Source: Ochotona curzoniae (lineage: Eukaryota; Chordata; Mammalia; Lagomorpha; Ochotonidae). Taken from it: DNA of 64,000 nt. The position numbers and the translations under genes were made by a program. Where the stretch lies: assembly GCF_017591425.1 (NCBI RefSeq), contig NW_024465885.1, positions 46,495,001 to 46,559,000 of the forward strand. Direction: 5' to 3'. Within the stretch, counting starts at the first letter, position 1, and each line of letters opens with the position of its first letter. Positions 1-10,959 of the stretch are shown piece after piece. The notes under the pieces are model-generated. The model was not told the origin of the DNA, searched no databases, and was given only the letters and a program-made list of their open reading frames with translations.

Positions 1-2930
1 CGTGTGTAAATGCTCCATGTGCACGTGTGTAAATGCTCCGTGTGCACGTGTGTAAATGCTCCGTGTGCTCTGTGTGTAAATGCTCCATGTGCTCGTGTGT
101 AAATGCTCCGTGTGCACGTGTGTAAATGCTCCATGTGCTCTGTGTGTAAATGCTCCATGTGCACGTGTGTAAATGCTCCGTGTGCACGTGTGTAAATGCT
201 CCATGTGCACGTGTGTAAATGCTCCGTGTGCACGTGTGTAAATGCTCCGTGTGCTCTGTGTGTAAATGCTCCATGTGCACGTGTGTAAATGCTCCGTGTG
301 CACGTGTGTAAATGCTCCGTGTGCTCTGTGTGTAAATGCTCCATGTGCTCGTGTGTAAATGCTCCATGTGCACGTGTGTAAATGCTCCATGTGCACGTGT
401 GTAAATGCTCCGTGTGCACGTGTGTAAATGCTCCATGTGCTCTGTGTGTAAATGCTCCATGTGCTCGTGTGTAAATGCTCCATGTGCACGTGTGTAAATG
501 CTCCGTGTGCTCTGTGTGTAAATGCTCCATGTGTACTGTGTATAAATGCTCCGTGTGCACGTGTGTAAATGCTCCATGTGCTCTGTGTGTAAATGCTCCA
601 TGTGCTCTGTGTGTAAATGCTCCATGTGCACGTGTGTAAATGCTCCGTGTGCACGTGTGTAAATGCTCCATGTGCACAGTGTATAAATGCTCCATGTGCA
701 CGTGTGTAAATGCTCCATGTGCACGTGTGTAAATGCTCCATGTGCACGTGTGTAAATGCTCCGTGTGCACGTGTGTAAATGCTCCGTGTGCTCTGTGTGT
801 AAATGCTCCATGTGCTCGTGTGTAAATGCTCCATGTGCATGTGTGTAAATGCTCCGTGTGCTCTGTGTGTAAATGCTCCATGTGTACTGTGTATAAATGC
901 TCCGTGTGCACGTGTGTAAATGCTCCGTGTACACTGTGTGTAAATGCTCCATGTGCACGTGTGTAAATGCTCCATGTGCACGTGTGTAAATGCTCCGTGT
1001 GCACGTGTGTAAATGCTCCATGTGCACAGTGTATAAATGCTCCGTGTGCACGTGTGTAAATGCTCCATGTGCACGTGTGTAAATGCTCCGTGTGCACGTG
1101 TGTAAATGCTCCATGTGCACAGTGTATAAATGCTCCATGTGCACGTGTGTAAATGCTCCGTGTGCACGTGTGTAAATGCTCCGTGTGCACGTGTGTAAAT
1201 GCTCCGTGTGCACGTGTGTAAGTGCTCCGTGTGCACGTGTGTAAATGCTCCATGTGCTCTGTGTGTAAATGCTCCATGTGCACGTGTGTAAATGCTCCGT
1301 GTGCACGTGTGTAAATGCTCCATGTGCACGTGTGTAAATGCTCCGTGTGCACGTGTGTAAATGCTCCGTGTGCTCTGTGTGTAAATGCTCCATGTGCACG
1401 TGTGTAAATGCTCCGTGTGCACGTGTGTAAATGCTCCGTGTGCTCGGTGTGTAAATGCTCCATGTGCTCGTGTGTAAATGCTCCATGTGCACGTGTGTAA
1501 ATGCTCCATGTGCACGTGTGTAAATGCTCCGTGTGCACGTGTGTAAATGCTCCATGTGCTCTGTGTGTAAATGCTCCATGTGCTCGTGTGTAAATGCTCC
1601 ATGTGCACGTGTGTAAATGCTCCGTGTGCTCTGTGTGTAAATGCTCCATGTGTACTGTGTATAAATGCTCCGTGTGCACGTGTGTAAATGCTCCATGTGC
1701 TCTGTGTGTAAATGCTCCATGTGCTCTGTGTGTAAATGCTCCATGTGCACGTGTGTAAATGCTCCGTGTGCACGTGTGTAAATGCTCCATGTGCACAGTG
1801 TATAAATGATCCATGTGCACGTGTGTAAATGCTCCATGTGCACGTGTGTAAATGCTCCATGTGCACGTGTGTAAATGCTCCGTGTGCACGTGTGTAAATG
1901 CTCCGTGTGCTCTGTGTGTAAATGCTCCATGTGCTCGTGTGTAAATGCTCCATGTGCATGTGTGTAAATGCTCCGTGTGCTCTGTGTGTAAATGCTCCAT
2001 GTGTACTGTGTATAAATGCTCCGTGTGCACGTGTGTAAATGCTCCGTGTACACTGTGTGTAAATGCTCCATGTGCACGTGTGTAAATGCTCCGTGTGCAC
2101 GTGTGTAAATGCTCCGTGTGCACGTGTGTAAATGCTCCGTGTGCACGTGTGTAAGTGCTCCGTGTGCACGTGTGTAAATGCTCCATGTGCTCTGTGTGTA
2201 AATGCTCCATGTGCACGTGTGTAAATGCTCCGTGTGCACGTGTGTAAATGCTCCATGTGCACGTGTGTAAATGCTCCGTGTGCACGTGTGTAAATGCTCC
2301 ATGTGCTCTGTGTGTAAATGCTCCATGTGCACATGTGTAAATGCTCCATGTGCACGTGTGTAAATGCTCCATGTGCACATGTGTAAATGCTCCATGTGCA
2401 CGTGTGTAAATGCTCCGTGTGCACGTGTGTAAATGCTCCGTGTGCTGTGTGTAAATGCTCCATGTGCACGTGTATAAATGCTCCGTGTGCACGTGTATAA
2501 ATGCTCCATGTGCACAGTGTGTAAATGCTCTGTGTGCACGTGTGTAAATGCTCTGTGTGCACTGTGTGTAAATGCTCCATGTGCACGTGTGTAAATGCTC
2601 CGTGTGCACGTGTGTAAATGCTCTGTGTGCACTGTGTGTAAATGCTCCATGTGCACGTGTGTAAATGCTCCGTGTGCACGTGTGTAAATGCTCTGTGTGC
2701 ACTGTGTGTAAATGCTCCGTGTGCACGTGTGTAAATGCTCCGTGTGCACTGTGTGTAAATGCTCCGTGTGCACGTGTGTAAATGCTCCGTGTGCACTGTG
2801 TGTAAATGCTCCGTGTGCACGTGTGTAAATGCTCCATGTGCACAGTGTGTAAATGCTCTGTGTGCACTGTGTGTAAATGCTCCGTGTGCACGTGTGTAAA
2901 TGCTCCGTGTGCACCGTGTGTAAATGCTCT
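1..2930. repeat. 23-bp minisatellite (GTGTGTAAATGCTCC[A/G]TGTGCAC) in MORC3 intron 1
   Basis: About 125 tandem units of 22-24 bp begin before the window and decay near 2930. Units differ mainly in the linker (CAC, CTCT, CTC, CACAG, TACT) and in CCATG versus CCGTG. Rare variants such as GTGTACTGTGTATAAATG occur at 531, 882, 1650 and 2001. Matching variants recur at exactly 1119 bp, so the array has a higher-order period. Most CAC-type units contain the palindrome CACGTG and alternate purine-pyrimidine. From about 2430 the order changes to alternating CTCTGTGTGCACTG and standard units. Any reading frame through it is an artefact of repetition. Confidence 0.98.
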
Positions 2931-3588
2931 ATGTATTGAGAATTTCAAGTCTCAGCCTTTTAAAACTATGTGCATATCTTACATTTGATATCTACATTTG
3001 TGAAAAATTTGGAGTGTTCTCATTACATGAATGGTTGGCTTATTTCAAACTATTATTGTGAGTAAAGTCAGATTCAACCGTACAGGTTGGTTTGGTACTT
3101 TGGAATTGTTACTTGATGCTGTTACAGGGTTTTCGGCGGGCAGACCGTGATTGCCCCGTGGTCAGCTGTAATGATCTTGGTGGCACTATTCAAAGTGAGG
3201 TGTCAGATATTGACTAAGAGATCACAGAAAAGCCTGTGAAGAAGCAGAGCTGAGTTTGGCAGGGCTAATACACTTAGGGGGAAACACTTATTGACAAAAT
3301 TGTATGAAAAGTAGGCTGACTAGGAACTAGGAAATGATACTTATGGGATCTTAGGCCTTTGGCTGGGTAAATTCTAAGATGAACTTTAGGAAAAGTTTTA
3401 GCAAGCTGTCTGATTGTTTCCCAGCCTTTTTTCCAATAACCTTTAAAAGTTTTGTCCTAGAGACAGCAGCTAAGTCATTTTTGTTTGGTTTCAGTGTTGC
3501 TTAATGTGGGGACAAATAATTGTATTTGTGTTTCTGTTCTCAAAAGTACAGCTGAAATTAACTTGCATGAATCTTTATTTTGTCTCAG
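2931..3588 (+). other. MORC3 intron 1, 3' end
   Basis: This is unique-looking intronic sequence between the minisatellite and the first coding exon in the window. It ends in a polypyrimidine stretch and TGTCTCAG acceptor. I recognise no gene or repeat in it. Confidence 0.7.
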
Positions 3589-3661
3589 CTTTGTCCGAAG
3601 TTTTTACACACAAATTCTACCAGTCACACGTGGCCATTCAGTGCAGTTGCTGAATTAATAG
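3589..3661 (+). CDS. MORC3: MORC3 exon 2 (residues ~14-38), MORC family CW-type zinc finger 3
   Basis: MORC3 is a nuclear ATPase that forms PML-associated nuclear bodies, reads H3K4 methylation through a CW finger and represses transcription. The 16 exons from here to 37695 splice in frame into 926 codons plus stop. With human exon 1 (13 residues, outside the window) the length equals human MORC3, 939 residues. This exon follows TCTCAG and ends at G|GTATGT, phase 1. It encodes the start of the GHKL ATPase domain, including [12 protein letters not shown]. The glutamate there is the catalytic N-box residue, and the paired asparagine lies across the junction in DNAYDP. The start codon is not in the window. 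Confidence 0.96.
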
Positions 3662-4895
3662 GTATGTAAATTGGTATTTTATGTACCATCTGTGGCTTGC
3701 AATTACAGTTTTAAAGCTTTTTATTGAAAAATAGTATACAAATATACTTTCCAAATGTTTCTAAAATGTAATAAGCTTTTAGGTATATATCAGTTTAATC
3801 ACTGCTCAGACTTCTCTGTAATGCTTTCCAAGTGTTTCATGATATTTAGGATTTAATTTGCTAAGACCATAAAGAATGTTGAAAATATTTTTATTCTGAT
3901 TATACAAGAATAAAATGAGAATTTAGTGGAAAAGTATTTTCAACATAAACAATGGATTATCTTTCCAGTCAGTAGTGTGACATGCAGTATTTTTCTGTAA
4001 GTTTGTCTGAGACAGAGATCTTTTATGCTGTGATTCCCTGGGAACAGCCAGGGAAACTCAGTCCAGGTCTCCTTTTGTGGAAGGGACTCATCTGCTGCTT
4101 TGCTGGGTGTGTTTGAGCAGGAAGCTGGACTGGGCAGTGGAGCAAGCCCAAGTTGGAAGGTGTGCAGGTGTCCCAGATAGCATCTCAGTCACCTGCAGCT
4201 GTCGGCCTCCAGGGATGATGTTCTGATCGTGTGTCAGTGACCATAAGAGGCTCGCTGATCATGACTTTTTCTTAGGAAAATTCACTTGTGTGAATACTTT
4301 ACACATTTTTTAGTGTGTGTTTTAAAAACAAAAGAAAAGTCTTGATACATTTTAAGTTCTTTATCAAGGAAGGGATGTACAAGAAAAAAATACTTTTGGC
4401 CAAGCACTCTTCTTTTTTTTGGTATAATTAGATTTTCCAGAGTATACTAACAGTTCACTTGGGTGATTTCTTTTTTAATCTGGTCTAAATCTGCAAAAAA
4501 TATTTCAGTGGTTCACAGACCTGGTGTTTGCAGTGGTCTGGAGGAGGTGCCTGTGACTTTCACAGTGTTTCTCGGGATGTATCCAGGGACACTGTTCATG
4601 GAATACTGTCTTCCCAGGAAGACTCGGGGTGAAATTACTTAATTGTAGGCTACTTTAAGGATGGATACTTTTAAAGCAGTGTTTTTATAACATAATTCAT
4701 GGGCCATACGAAATTATCAACCCAAAGTGTAACCTCCTTAGGTTTAATGAATTTCGAGTCCTGCCTGTGGTTTGATTCTACAGGACTAGGCACATTCCCC
4801 CTTTCCTAACTCATAATTGGCTGCATCTTAAATAACTTACAAGATACTGTATTTGCCAGTACCACTGAAATATTTCTATTTTGTTATTATTTAAA
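3662..4895 (+). other. MORC3 intron 2, 5' part
   Basis: The stretch is AT-rich unique intronic sequence. I see no gene, array or clear mobile element in it. Confidence 0.6.
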
Positions 4896-4897
4896 AT

Positions 4898-5160
4898 GCT
4901 TATATTTATTTGAAAGGTAGCCTGACAGAGTTGGGTAGGGACATCTTTCATTTCCTGAGTGTCTCTCTAAAGAACTGCAGTTGCCAGGCTGGGCCAGGTT
5001 GAAGCTAGGAACCATTCAGGTCTCCCTGATGGGGTGCGGGACTTGAGGACCTAAACCATCCTTCATCGCATTTCGGAGTGTACATCAGCGGAAAGCTGCA
5101 GCAGGATGGGACGAGCCAGGACTGGAACCAGGCAGTGCAGGGTGGGATGTGTTGTGCTGA
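4898..5160 (-). mobile_element. old CSINE fragment
   Basis: The A-tail side reads TTTATTTGAAAGG, followed by diverged 'GGAACCATTCAGGTCTCCC' and 'AGCCAGGACTGGAACCAGGC', the minus-strand CSINE body and tRNA-like B box. It is heavily mutated. Confidence 0.55.
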
Positions 5161-5470
5161 ACAGTGGCTTAGCCCCACTGCTTGCCTATTCTATGAGAAG
5201 CCAATATGCCAGAAAAGGATGTTGAAGAGGTGTATGCACAGGGAGAACTGTACAACTCTAAAAACATTCAGTCAGACTGAAAAGGGCCACGATTTGTAAT
5301 TGTTGGGCAGTCTTCTGTCTGCATATAGCTTAGTAGAAAATAACAACACCTTCTTGTTAATTAGTGACTGTATGTCAACTCGTGCTGCGAGACAATCCAG
5401 GTTTTCTAGGGACAGCCAGGCGAGTTCTTTGTTGGTCGTGTTTTTTGTTTGTTTTAAAGATTAATTTACT

Positions 5471-5812
5471 GGGGCCCGACGCAGTAGCCTAGCAGCTAAA
5501 GTCCTCACCTTGCATATGCTGGGATCCCATATGGGTGCTGGTTCTAATCTCGGCAACCCCACTTCCCACCCAACTCCCTGCTTGTGGCCTGGGAAAGCAG
5601 TCGAGGATGGCCCAAAGGCTTGGGACCCTGCACCTTCCTGGGAGACTTGGATAAGGTTCCTGGCTCCTGGCTTCGGATTGGTGCAGCTTTAGCTGTTGTG
5701 GCTGCTTGGGGACTAAATCATCGGACAGAAGATCTTCCTCTCTGTCTCTCCTCTTCCTATCTGCACATCTGCCTTTCCAATAAAGATAAATAAATCTTTA
5801 AAAAAAAAAAAA
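5471..5812 (+). mobile_element. full-length CSINE
   Basis: The head GGGGCCCGACGCAGTAGCCTAG, the GGATCCCATATGGG box, the body CTGGGAAAGCAGTCGAGGATGG and an AATAAAGATAAATAAATC tail with A-run are all present. Confidence 0.93.
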
Positions 5813-6117
5813 GATTTGTTGGACATGAAAGTCATTGTTACAGAGATGGGGAGAGAGAGATCTTCCATCTGCTGATGCAGTCCCCAATTGGCTGCATTGG
5901 CCAGAGCTGGGCCAATCTGAAACCCTGAGCTTCTTCTGGGACTCTCAGATGGGTACAGGGTCCCAAGGCATTGCACTATCCTCCACTGCTTTCCTAGCTT
6001 GTAAAGCAGGGAGCTGGTTGGGAAGTGGGGTAGCCGGGATCAGAACTGGCGCCCATAGGGGATGCCAACACTGCAGACTGAGGATCAGCTGGCTATGCCG
6101 TTGCACTGGTCCCAGGC
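5813..6117 (-). mobile_element. CSINE, back-to-back with the preceding + copy
   Basis: It reads AAAGATTTGTTGG, then AGAGAGATCTTCCATCTGCTG, the body and TGCACTGGTCCCAGGCC. It abuts the A-tail of the + copy, forming an inverted pair that could fold in RNA. Confidence 0.85.
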
Positions 6118-6380
6118 CAGTCCTCTTCATCGATTCTATAGTGCATTGGGTTTTATTTTATACTTCTGCAGTGTATGAATACCAGCTTTTGCTCTACATA
6201 CCACAGAGAGATTTGGAAAGAATTAATTCTGTACTAGTCAGTAATTAAAATGTAGAATAGGTTCATGTTTTCAGAATTGCTTACAATTTAGCATTCAGTT
6301 CTTGCGACAGGGTTGTTCTGAACTAGTTACTCTTATTTGAAATGTAAAATCAAAATCTCTCATAACTTTTTGTTTCTCAG

Positions 6381-6513
6381 ATAATGCTTATGATCCTGAT
6401 GTGAATGCTAAACAGATATGGATTGACAAAACAGTGATAAATGAGCGTATATGCTTGACATTTACTGACAACGGGAATGGTATGACTTCAGATAAATTAC
6501 ATAAAATGCTGAG
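6381..6513 (+). CDS. MORC3: MORC3 exon 3 (residues ~38-82), GHKL ATPase motifs
   Basis: The acceptor is GTTTCTCAG and the donor GAG|GTATGT, with phase 1 in and phase 2 out. The translation begins [17 protein letters not shown] and contains TDNGNGM. These are the GHKL motif I asparagine that coordinates Mg-ATP and the DxGxG motif II. The only notable difference from the human sequence I recall is NERIC for NDHIC. Confidence 0.96.
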
Positions 6514-7313
6514 GTATGTACAAATGTGCTGTATTTCCTAAAGTCATTGCTTTTATGGTTGTATGTGTCATAGCCGATTGTCCTAAGTTTGTTTTGGTGT
6601 TTTCAGCATGAAATGTGATAGCCACAATGTGCTCTACTCTTAAGAGCTTTTCGTCTTTTTCTACCAGCGTTGTATCATTAGGCAGTCTCTACCTACTCTT
6701 CGTGTGACTTTCCCAGAATTCTGTTCTTGTAAGTTGTAGCACAGTGGTATCTGTTACTTGTATTTAATGCACATAACTGGTATTTTTAAAAAACACTCCA
6801 GTTGTTTTGGTAGGGGAGTAACTTTAAAGGGATTGAGAGAAGGAGAGAGCTGCGTTAAGTAGTCACAAAACCTCGTGTCACAGAAGAGGTGATGGAGTGC
6901 CCAGGGCTGGGATGCAGAGCGCAGGCACAGGGTGAGGGGGATGGAGAAGCAGAGGACTTTGTCCCTTGCATGCTGCGTGTGCTGCAAGAGCATCAGGTCG
7001 ACCTCGTCAGTAATCACGCCAGAGTGGGCTTGCTGACAAGACATTCATTCATGTGAAGAAGAACAGTTGTGGGGTGAGATCTTGGGGTCCCAGGCTCTGG
7101 GGGCGCCAGGCAGTGAACTCAATGTTTAGTACCTGTAATCCTTGCTACTTGGGTGCTGGTCAGGAAGAAACACTCACATAGCTTAAAGGAAGTTGCCCGA
7201 GAGAGTACGCCACGGGGGAAGGGGAGCTGGCATTGTACTTGCTGCGTTTACTCACTGCATGTTTTTAAAAAAGGACAAGGATGCTTACTTAGGCTTAAAA
7301 TCTTTCCTTTTAG
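6514..7313 (+). other. MORC3 intron 3
   Basis: This is 800 bp of intron without a recognisable SINE. A mildly GC-rich patch lies at 6830-7030. No coding potential is supported. Confidence 0.6.
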
Positions 7314-7528
7314 CTTTGGTTTCAGCGACAAAGTCACCATGAATGGTCATGTGCCAGTTGGATTGTACGGGAATGGCTTCAAGTCCGGTTCTATGCGTTT
7401 GGGTAGAGATGCAATCGTTTTTACCAAAAACGGAGAAAGCATGAGCGTCGGCTTCTTGTCTCAGACCTACTTGGAAGCCATAAAAGCAGAGCATGTTGTT
7501 GTCCCGATAGTGGCATTCAACAAAGACC
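7314..7528 (+). CDS. MORC3: MORC3 exon 4 (residues ~82-154), GHKL ATP lid
   Basis: The acceptor is CCTTTTAG. The exon encodes [30 protein letters not shown], containing the GxxGxG ATP-lid motif of GHKL ATPases, and continues to [10 protein letters not shown]. The exon must end at C7528, phase 1. The next bases are ATATCCTTTT, a U12-type AT-AC donor, and only this junction keeps the frame into exon 5. An apparent read-through frame ends at a stop 21 bases into the intron. Confidence 0.95.
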
Positions 7529-7538
7529 ATATCCTTTT
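7529..7538 (+). promoter_or_regulatory. MORC3: U12-type AT-AC 5' splice site, MORC3 intron 4
   Basis: ATATCCTTTT matches the minor-spliceosome 5' splice-site consensus RTATCCTTT base for base. There is no GT at this junction. Confidence 0.9.
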
Positions 7539-7971
7539 ACTTTTGAAATAGAAGCCTTGGAGAAACTGAAGAAATTCTCTCAAAACTCTGTCCTTTGGCC
7601 TTTGCATAGTTTTGAATCTTGACTGTTGCTGCCACTGTCTGTTGGCTGCCTTTATGTTACACCAGAGTCTATGGATGGCTTGTCCTTTTCTCCCCTCTGT
7701 CAGAATTGTGCCCAAAAAATCCCTCACATGAAGTGATTGCATTTTCTTAAGCTCCCTGGACTGTCCACTTTACTTCAGGCTTCTTGTGGACTGGTACAGC
7801 ATTTGTTGTCTGGCTTGAAGATGTTGCTTACTCTAGTGACCACAAAGAGCCAAATAACTTTATATGAAAATACCTTCTGTATACACAGAGTGAAGTATTA
7901 GGGGACAGTAAATCAGTTTGGAATAATAGTAAATTTGCTCAATTTTTATCTTTCTTGGAGCTTTTTATTTA

Positions 7972-8306
7972 TTTTTTAAAGATTTATTTATTTTTATTGG
8001 AAAGTCAGATGTATACAGAAAGGAGGAGGAGAGACAGAGAGGAAGATCTTCTATCTGCTGATTAACTCCCCAAGCTGCTGCAATGGCTGCAGCTGAGCCG
8101 ATCCAAAGCCTGGAGCCAGGAGCCTCTCCCAGGTCTCCCACACAGTGCAGGATCCCAAGGCTTTGGGCCGTCCTCTACTGCTTTCCTAACCACAAGCAAG
8201 GAACTAGATGGGAAGCGGGTGGCTGGGATTAGAACTGGTGGCCATATGGGATCCTGGCATGTGCAAGGCGAGGACTTTAGCCATTAGGCCACTGTGCTGG
8301 GCCCGG
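7972..8306 (-). mobile_element. CSINE inside the AT-AC intron
   Basis: It runs from AAAGATTTATTTATTTTTATTGG through GGAAGATCTTCTATCTGCTG and the body to CCACTGTGCTGGGCCCGG. It makes up about a third of intron 4. Confidence 0.93.
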
Positions 8307-8433
8307 TGCTTATTTATAAGCTCAAAGTGCCATGTTAAAGCTTATCAGATGATTTTGGAAATAGCTTTTCTGTTATTTAAATTCATTGGCGTGCTTTCCA
8401 TATCGTAACTCAAAAACACATTGATGATCTTAG

Positions 8434-8451
8434 TCTTAACTTCGGATTTAC
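8434..8451 (+). promoter_or_regulatory. MORC3: U12 branch point and AC 3' splice site, MORC3 intron 4
   Basis: TCTTAAC at 8434-8440 matches the 3' part of the U12 branch consensus TTCCTTAAC. It lies 11 bases before the terminal AC of the intron (8450-8451), the short spacing typical of U12 introns. No AG acceptor gives the correct frame. Confidence 0.88.
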
Positions 8452-8599
8452 GGCAGATGATTAATTTAACAGAATCGAAAGCGAGCCTTGCTGCAATTCT
8501 GAAACATTCTTTGTTTTCTACGGAGCAAAAGTTACTGGCAGAGCTTGATGCTATCATGGGCAAGAAGGGGACAAGGATCATCATTTGGAATCTGAGAAG
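8452..8599 (+). CDS. MORC3: MORC3 exon 5 (residues ~154-203)
   Basis: It begins GGCAGATG after TTTAC and ends AGAAG|GTAAAT. It encodes [49 protein letters not shown], the GHKL to S5-like transition. It is nearly identical to human, which also fixes the unusual AC acceptor. Confidence 0.95.
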
Positions 8600-9129
8600 G
8601 TAAATGCAGACCTCAGCTGTTGTTGATCATTTGGGAAATAGTGTTCTTAAGTGTGTCTCAGCACACAGACTGGAGATATGTGAAAGGACACTTTGCTTAG
8701 ACATGGTTCACGATTTGATTTTTCTAGGGGTATTTTACAGAATCCACTCTGCCCTCATTTTGAGGTATTTTGATACTGTTAAATCCTGTTTTTGCCATTT
8801 AGTCTGTTAGCTTTCTGTTCTGCTGTCCTACTGTCTTCTCAAAAAAACTAAAGAAAAAAAAAAAAAGACATAGTCCTGCTTAGAAAGTTAAGGAGAAACC
8901 CTTGTTCATTTATCCCTTTCTTAAGTAGGATTTAGCATCTGTTGAGTAAAGTAATATAGATGAAATTTTGTGTTGGTAAAAATCTGTTGCAGATCAGAGT
9001 TTTAAAATGTAGGATTAATGTACAGCATTGAGAAATCCCAGGTGGAAGAATAAAGCACCAGTGGTGGTTAGCCTGAAATTGCTTTGTTTTCTTTTTGGAA
9101 AAAAAAACAACAAAAACACAGAAACATTT
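8600..9129 (+). other. MORC3 intron 5, 5' part
   Basis: Unique AT-rich intron with a short A-run at 8856. Nothing else is recognised. Confidence 0.6.
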
Positions 9130-9340
9130 TTAAAATTTATTTTTATTGGAAAGTGAAATTCACAGAGAGGAGAGACAGAAAGATCTTGCATCTGCTTATT
9201 CATTTCTTAAGTGGCTGCAGGTCCCAAGGCCTTGGGCCACAAGCAGGGAACTAGAAGGGAAATGGAGCAACCAGGATACAAACTGGATCCTGGCACATGC
9301 AAGGCGAGGATTTTAGCCATTAGGCTACTGTGCTGGGCCT
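9130..9340 (-). mobile_element. CSINE with internal deletion
   Basis: The tail side AAATTTATTTTTATTGGAAAG and the head side CTACTGTGCTGGGCCTG are present, but about 100 bp of body before 'GGTCCCAAGGCCTTGGGCC' is missing. Confidence 0.85.
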
Positions 9341-9344
9341 GAAA

Positions 9345-9550
9345 ATTCATAGTTACTTGAAGAGCTGAGAGACAGGATCTTCTTTCTGCTGACTCCCCAA
9401 GTGTCCTAAAAGTTGAGGATGGGTCAGACCAAAGCCAGGAGCCCAGAGCTCGGTGGGGCTCCCCAGTGGATAGTAGGACCCAAGTACTTCCACTGCCACA
9501 TGCTGCCTAGGTCCTAGCAAGAAGATGGATTGCAGCTGGGCCTTGAATCA
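9345..9550 (-). mobile_element. old CSINE fragment
   Basis: Diverged minus-strand body: GAGACAGGATCTTC, CTGACTCCCCAAG, AAGCCAGGAGCCCAG, GGTCCTAGCAAGAAG. Confidence 0.6.
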
Positions 9551-9944
9551 AGCACTCTAAATATAGAATGTGTGTGTCCCAAGGATGGCTTACCTGCTCT
9601 TCCAAACACTTGCCCCTTTTTAATTTTGATTCTTCCTCTGAGGACTTTTATTTATTTATTTATTTATTTTTTTTTGTGGTTGGTGGAATTCTCACTAAAA
9701 GTTTTTGAGATCATTGTAGACTGATGTGCTGTTGTGAGAAGTAATCCTGGGCTTTTATGTACCTTTTGCCCAGTCTTTTTAAACACGTAATAGTGCATTG
9801 GTACTAGCAGGTTCTTGACTTTGACACGGTGATGATCCATAGCACCTTCCATCACCAGAAGCATTGCTCTTTTAGAACTATAGCTATTTCCCATCCTTAT
9901 AATCCCTGGCACATTTCTGATTTGTTCTCCATATCTTTGTCATT

Positions 9945-10270
9945 TAAAAAATTTTTTAAAAATTCATTTTAATTTTCATTGGAAAGTCAGAGTTACAGAA
10001 AAGATACAGAGAAAAATCTTTTGTCTGCTGGTTCACTTCCCAAGTAGCCACAATCGCTGGATCTGAGCCTATCTGGAGCTAGGAGCCTCCTCTGGGTCTC
10101 CTACATGGGTGCAGTGTCCCAAGGCTTTGTGCCATCCTCTACTGCTTTCCCAGACCCCATGCGTGGAGCTGGATGGGAAGTGGAGTAGCTGGGACACGAA
10201 CCAGTGCCCATGTGGGATCCCGGTGGATTCAAGGCAAAGATTTAGCCACTAAGCTATCCTATCAGGCCCA
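9945..10270 (-). mobile_element. CSINE
   Basis: TTTTCATTGGAAAGTCAGAG tail side, TTTTGTCTGCTGGTTCAC, body, and CTATCCTATCAGGCCCA head. Confidence 0.88.
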
Positions 10271-10299
10271 TTTTAAGAATGCTATGAAAATGAAGTGCA

Positions 10300-10605
10300 G
10301 GAGCCGGCACCATGACCCAGCTGGTAATCTCTGCCTGCAAGCTCCAGCATCCCTTATGGTGCCAGTTTGTGTTCTGGCTGTTCTGTTTCCAATCCATCTC
10401 CCTGCTTAAGGCCTGGAAAAGCAGGAGAGCATGGCCCATGCATGTCCTTGGGACCTCTGTCCACATGTGAAAACAGGAAGGAACTCCTGGCTTTGGATCA
10501 GCTCAGCTCCAGCCATTGCAGCCATTTGGAGACTGAACCAGCAGATGGAAGATCTTTCTCTCTGTCTCTCTGTAAATCTACCTTTCCAATAAAAAGAAAT
10601 GAATC
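10300..10605 (+). mobile_element. CSINE
   Basis: GGAGCCGGCACCATGACCCAG head, GGCCTGGAAAAGCAGGAGAGC body and TTTCCAATAAAAAGAAATGAATC tail. Confidence 0.85.
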
Positions 10606-10607
10606 TT

Positions 10608-10925
10608 AAAATATTATTTTATTGGAAAGTCAGATTTATAGAGTGAAGGAGAGATGGAAAGATCTTCTGTCCACTGGTTCACTCCCCCAAGCAGCTTCAA
10701 CAGCTGGAGCTGAGCCGATCCAAAGCCAGGAGCCAAGACCTTCCTCCAGGTCTCCCAGGCAGGTGCAGGGTTCCAAGGCTTTAGGCCATCCTCGTCTGCT
10801 TTCCCAGGCCACAGGCAGGGAGCAGGATGGGAAATTGAGCAGCCGAGACATGAATTGGCACCCATATGGGATTCTGGTATGTGGAAGGCAAGGACTTTAG
10901 CCACTAGTCTACTGTGCTGGGCCCA
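10608..10925 (-). mobile_element. CSINE, adjoining a + copy tail to tail
   Basis: It begins ATTATTTTATTGGAAAGTCAG directly at the tail of the + copy and ends TACTGTGCTGGGCCC. The two make a second inverted pair in intron 5. Confidence 0.9.
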
Positions 10926-10959
10926 TGAGTCTTAACTTTTTTAAAAAATGTAAAATGAT

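Noticed and set aside
1..2930. CRISPR array (regular short repeats)
   Set aside because: Units are contiguous with no unique spacers, in vertebrate intronic DNA; this is a minisatellite.
2806..2988. Cysteine-rich open frame (CKCSVCTVCKCS...) at the end of the minisatellite
   Set aside because: It is a translation of the 23-bp repeat. Period and composition explain it, and there is no splice or transcript evidence.
1..3588. MORC3 exon 1 and promoter
   Set aside because: No CpG island or MAAQPPRGIR-like start is present upstream of 3589; it lies left of the window.
7153..7551. 132-codon frame taken as a gene start for MORC3 exon 4
   Set aside because: Its first ~54 codons are intron 3, and the last ones read into the AT-AC intron. 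Only 7314-7528 is coding.
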